The position numbers and the translations under genes are program-made. From assembly GCF_001905845.1 (NCBI RefSeq), contig NZ_LIVZ01000006.1, positions 62,001 through 126,000 of the forward strand: a DNA stretch of 64,000 nt. Reading direction: 5' to 3'. Of the stretch, positions 62,369-64,000 are shown in pieces (the stretch's first letter is position 1; each line of letters begins with the position of its first letter). The notes below the pieces were generated by a model that was given only the letters and a program-made list of their open reading frames with translations, was not told where the DNA came from and made no database searches. The stretch is from Streptomyces sp. TSRI0107. Its GTDB lineage: Bacteria > Actinomycetota > Actinomycetes > Streptomycetales > Streptomycetaceae.

Positions 62369-63352
62369 TCACTCCCCCGACACCGGCACGGACCGCGCGA
62401 ACCCGCCGTCCACCATCAGATTCGCCACCGTCTCCAGCTCCGGCGGACTGCCCGCGAGCCGGGACAGGAACACGTCGAAGTCGTCCCCGCAGGGCAGCAG
62501 CAGCCGCTCCACCCGCTCGGCGGGCGGCATCGCCGGATCCACGTCCCGCGCGTCGTCGTACGCGCAGAACCACACCGACCCGATCCGCTCGCCCTTCACC
62601 TTCACCGCGAGCAGACCGCCCTGCACGAACCCGACACCCAGATAGTCCTTGGTCAGATGGTCCCGCAGACACTTGTTGACGTACACGAGGTCGTTGACCG
62701 CCGCCTCGTCCCGCACCGTGAAGAACGGCTGGTCGATCAGCAGCCCCAGCTCCGCGTCCAGCGCGGTACCCACCGGCGCGCAGCCACCCGCGGCCTTCAG
62801 GAAGGAACGGTAGGCGCCCGGCAGCCGGTACCCCAGGTCCTCCTCGACCCCCAGCACCTGCGCCTCACTCACCGCCACACCCGACTTCGGCAGCCCGAAA
62901 TGCGCCGGACGCGTCTCCTGCAACGGCCGCGTGCCCCGCTTGCCCTGGTCCACCGCCGCCGTCGCGATACCGCCGTGATGCCGCAGCAACGCCTTCACCT
63001 CGACCGGCACCAGCTCCAGCCGCCGCGTCCCCGCCACGTGATGCCACGTCCAGCCGTGCGGCGTCGCCACCGCCGGCACCGTGTCCCACAACTCGTGCCC
63101 CGTCGCCGAGAGCGCCGCGTTCGCCGACACGTAGTCCGTCAGCCGCAACTCGTCGACACCGAAACCCTCCGGCGGATCCGCGATCTCCGCGGCCGCCCGC
63201 GCATAGGGCGAGAAGTCGGGGTAGCCGTGCTCGTCCACCCGCACCCCTCTCGGGTGACGGGCCGCCCGGACCGGATCCGGGAAATGCACGACCTGCCCGG
63301 CGTAGGCCGCGTTCGGCGGCGCGGCTTGCTGCCCGAGCCGACCTGTCGTCAT
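62369..63352 (-). CDS. WHH-nuclease-like and SMI1/KNR4 (SUKH) fusion protein
   Basis: 327 aa from ATG 63352. Residues 30-130 resemble the HNH/Endo VII-fold WHH toxin domain: YVSANAALSATGHELWD, then GWTWHHVAGTRRLELVP with W103-H104-H105, and RHHGG at 124-128. The usual His four residues after LVP is Lys (K120), so catalysis may be reduced. Residues about 155-320 are a SUKH domain (VEEDLGYRLPGAYRSFLKAA, VWFCAYDDARDVD, LLLPCGDDFDVFLSRLA). It lies 8 bp upstream of the 964-aa gene start, clearly one operon. No secretion signal. Alternative: a housekeeping SUKH adaptor with a relic nuclease. Confidence 0.78.
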   Translation of the reverse strand: MTTGRLGQQAAPPNAAYAGQVVHFPDPVRAARHPRGVRVDEHGYPDFSPYARAAAEIADPPEGFGVDELRLTDYVSANAALSATGHELWDTVPAVATPHGWTWHHVAGTRRLELVPVEVKALLRHHGGIATAAVDQGKRGTRPLQETRPAHFGLPKSGVAVSEAQVLGVEEDLGYRLPGAYRSFLKAAGGCAPVGTALDAELGLLIDQPFFTVRDEAAVNDLVYVNKCLRDHLTKDYLGVGFVQGGLLAVKVKGERIGSVWFCAYDDARDVDPAMPPAERVERLLLPCGDDFDVFLSRLAGSPPELETVANLMVDGGFARSVPVSGE

Positions 63353-63759
63353 GGCGGTTGCCCCCTGCGGCACTCTGTACGACCCGTAACGACCGACTCC
63401 GGCCACTACGCCCCGTATCGACTTCTCTGCTCCGGCGCACCCGTCGCTCCGGCACACCGAACCGCGCGCGGCGCGGTGCCGACAGCCTATGCGGTACGGC
63501 GAAACCGGTCACCGGCGCCGGTCACGGCACCCCACACCACCGGACGGACGCCTTCCACACCCCACCGCACCACCACCACACCCGCGACCACACCCACACG
63601 CCCCCGCCACCCGAGCCCTGACACACCGTCACCATCACGTCACCACCACGTGACAACCCACCCCCGACCGTGCGTGTCGCGCCGCCCCAGCTTCCACACC
63701 AGCCAGGGCATTTGGCACTCTGTGTCCGCCGGGGGACGCCTGGGAGGGGAAACACGACC
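63353..63759. other. 407-bp divergent region without a gene
   Basis: C/A-rich low-complexity DNA (CACCACCACACCC-type runs, 63540-63680) between the WHH-SUKH gene and the divergent gene at 63760. It must contain two promoters; no operator recognised. An inverted stretch AACCGGTCACCGGCGCCGGTCACGG lies at 63504-63528. Confidence 0.45.
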
Positions 63760-64000
63760 ATGAACGCGACGCAAACAGGACCGCACACCAGCGCCTCCGG
63801 CGACCCCCGCGTCGGCTGGAGCGCCACCGACGACCGCCAGGCCCCCACCCTGCGTCACCGCCGCGACGGCATACTCCCCACCGTGGCCGCCGCCCTCTCC
63901 GTACGCGGCGCCACCCTCACCGGCACCGCCGCCCGCGCCGACCAGCCCCCCGCCCTCCACCCCCTCGTCCAGGACTTCCTCGACACCCTCACCAGCGCCC
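63760..64000 (+). CDS. N-terminus of a YwqJ-related deaminase-like protein, 3' end missing
   Basis: ATG 63760 has GGGAGGGGAAA 7 nt upstream; 80 codons are visible. The visible part (RHRRDGILPTVAAALSVRGA, LHPLVQDFLDTL) agrees with my memory of the N-terminus of Streptomyces proteins annotated as YwqJ-related putative deaminases, which follow this locus. The catalytic HxE and CxxC motifs would lie beyond the window, so the assignment depends on context and recollection. Confidence 0.55.
   Translation, partial: MNATQTGPHTSASGDPRVGWSATDDRQAPTLRHRRDGILPTVAAALSVRGATLTGTAARADQPPALHPLVQDFLDTLTSA

Noticed and set aside
59451..62645. Long Arg/His-rich open frame antisense to the 964-aa and WHH-SUKH genes
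   Set aside because: Repetitive complement of the collagen-like DNA; no start context, no family, crosses both real genes.

Overview
The window is about 64 kb of very GC-rich DNA with strong third-position GC bias, frequent GTG starts and many 4-bp GTGA/ATGA gene overlaps. A tRNA-Leu with anticodon UAA (the bldA tRNA), two Rpf-type resuscitation factors, a c-di-AMP riboswitch, DivIC, a cytochrome P450 and an Mfd protein all point to a Streptomyces chromosome. The gene order (hut operon, roadblock genes, cystathionine beta-synthase, thiolase, bldA, ABC pair, cfa, ndh, ppx, divIC, eno, rpf genes, P450, mazG, kinase, mfd, ABC pair) matches what I remember of the conserved core of Streptomyces chromosomes around eno and mfd. 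That match is recollection, not a search. I saw no insertion sequence, prophage, integrase or CRISPR array.

Layout. 1-5.5 kb: histidine degradation operon on the minus strand (hutU, M20 amidohydrolase, hutF, hutI; hutI runs off the window). 5.6-7.1 kb: a PLP decarboxylase-like gene, divergent from hutU. 7.2-9.5 kb: a tight operon of three roadblock/LC7 proteins and one DUF4388-like protein, with no GTPase beside it. 9.6-18.7 kb: membrane proteins, an RpiR-type regulator, cystathionine beta-synthase, an SGNH hydrolase, a thiolase, small unknowns and a BAX-inhibitor-like membrane protein. 18.9 kb: bldA. 19.4-22.8 kb: MacB/FtsX-type ABC pair. 22.8-28.9 kb: cyclopropane fatty acid synthase, NDH-2 with a Rex-like operator upstream, exopolyphosphatase, DUF501, DivIC. 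29-32.7 kb: enolase and two Rpf-like cell-wall hydrolases, the first behind a ydaO-type c-di-AMP riboswitch. 32.9-38.3 kb: P450, MazG, SurA-like lipoprotein, Ser/Thr kinase with TPR region, membrane protein.

38.5-46.3 kb: an unusual HTH-methyltransferase-specificity-domain fusion carrying internal 18-bp TGTGAAC repeats, a secreted tandem-repeat protein with a matching inverted repeat at its promoter, lipoproteins including an HNH-type nuclease, an orphan antitoxin-like gene, and a TetR/SCO6745-family divergent pair. 46.4-59.3 kb: mfd, a second MacB-type ABC pair, an MFS exporter, a GNAT enzyme, a DUF485/acetate-type symporter pair and a DivIVA-like coiled-coil protein. 59.4-64 kb: a compact toxin/immunity-like locus: an Imm35-collagen-like-deaminase-SUKH-4 protein, a WHH-nuclease-like-SUKH protein, and the start of a divergent YwqJ-type deaminase-like gene.

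The strongest candidates for something undescribed are the 59.4-64 kb locus, where toxin-type and immunity-type domains lie on the same polypeptides without an obvious secretion system, and the HTH-methylase at 38.5-40.7 kb, whose likely recognition element recurs both in its own coding sequence and at the neighbouring promoter.
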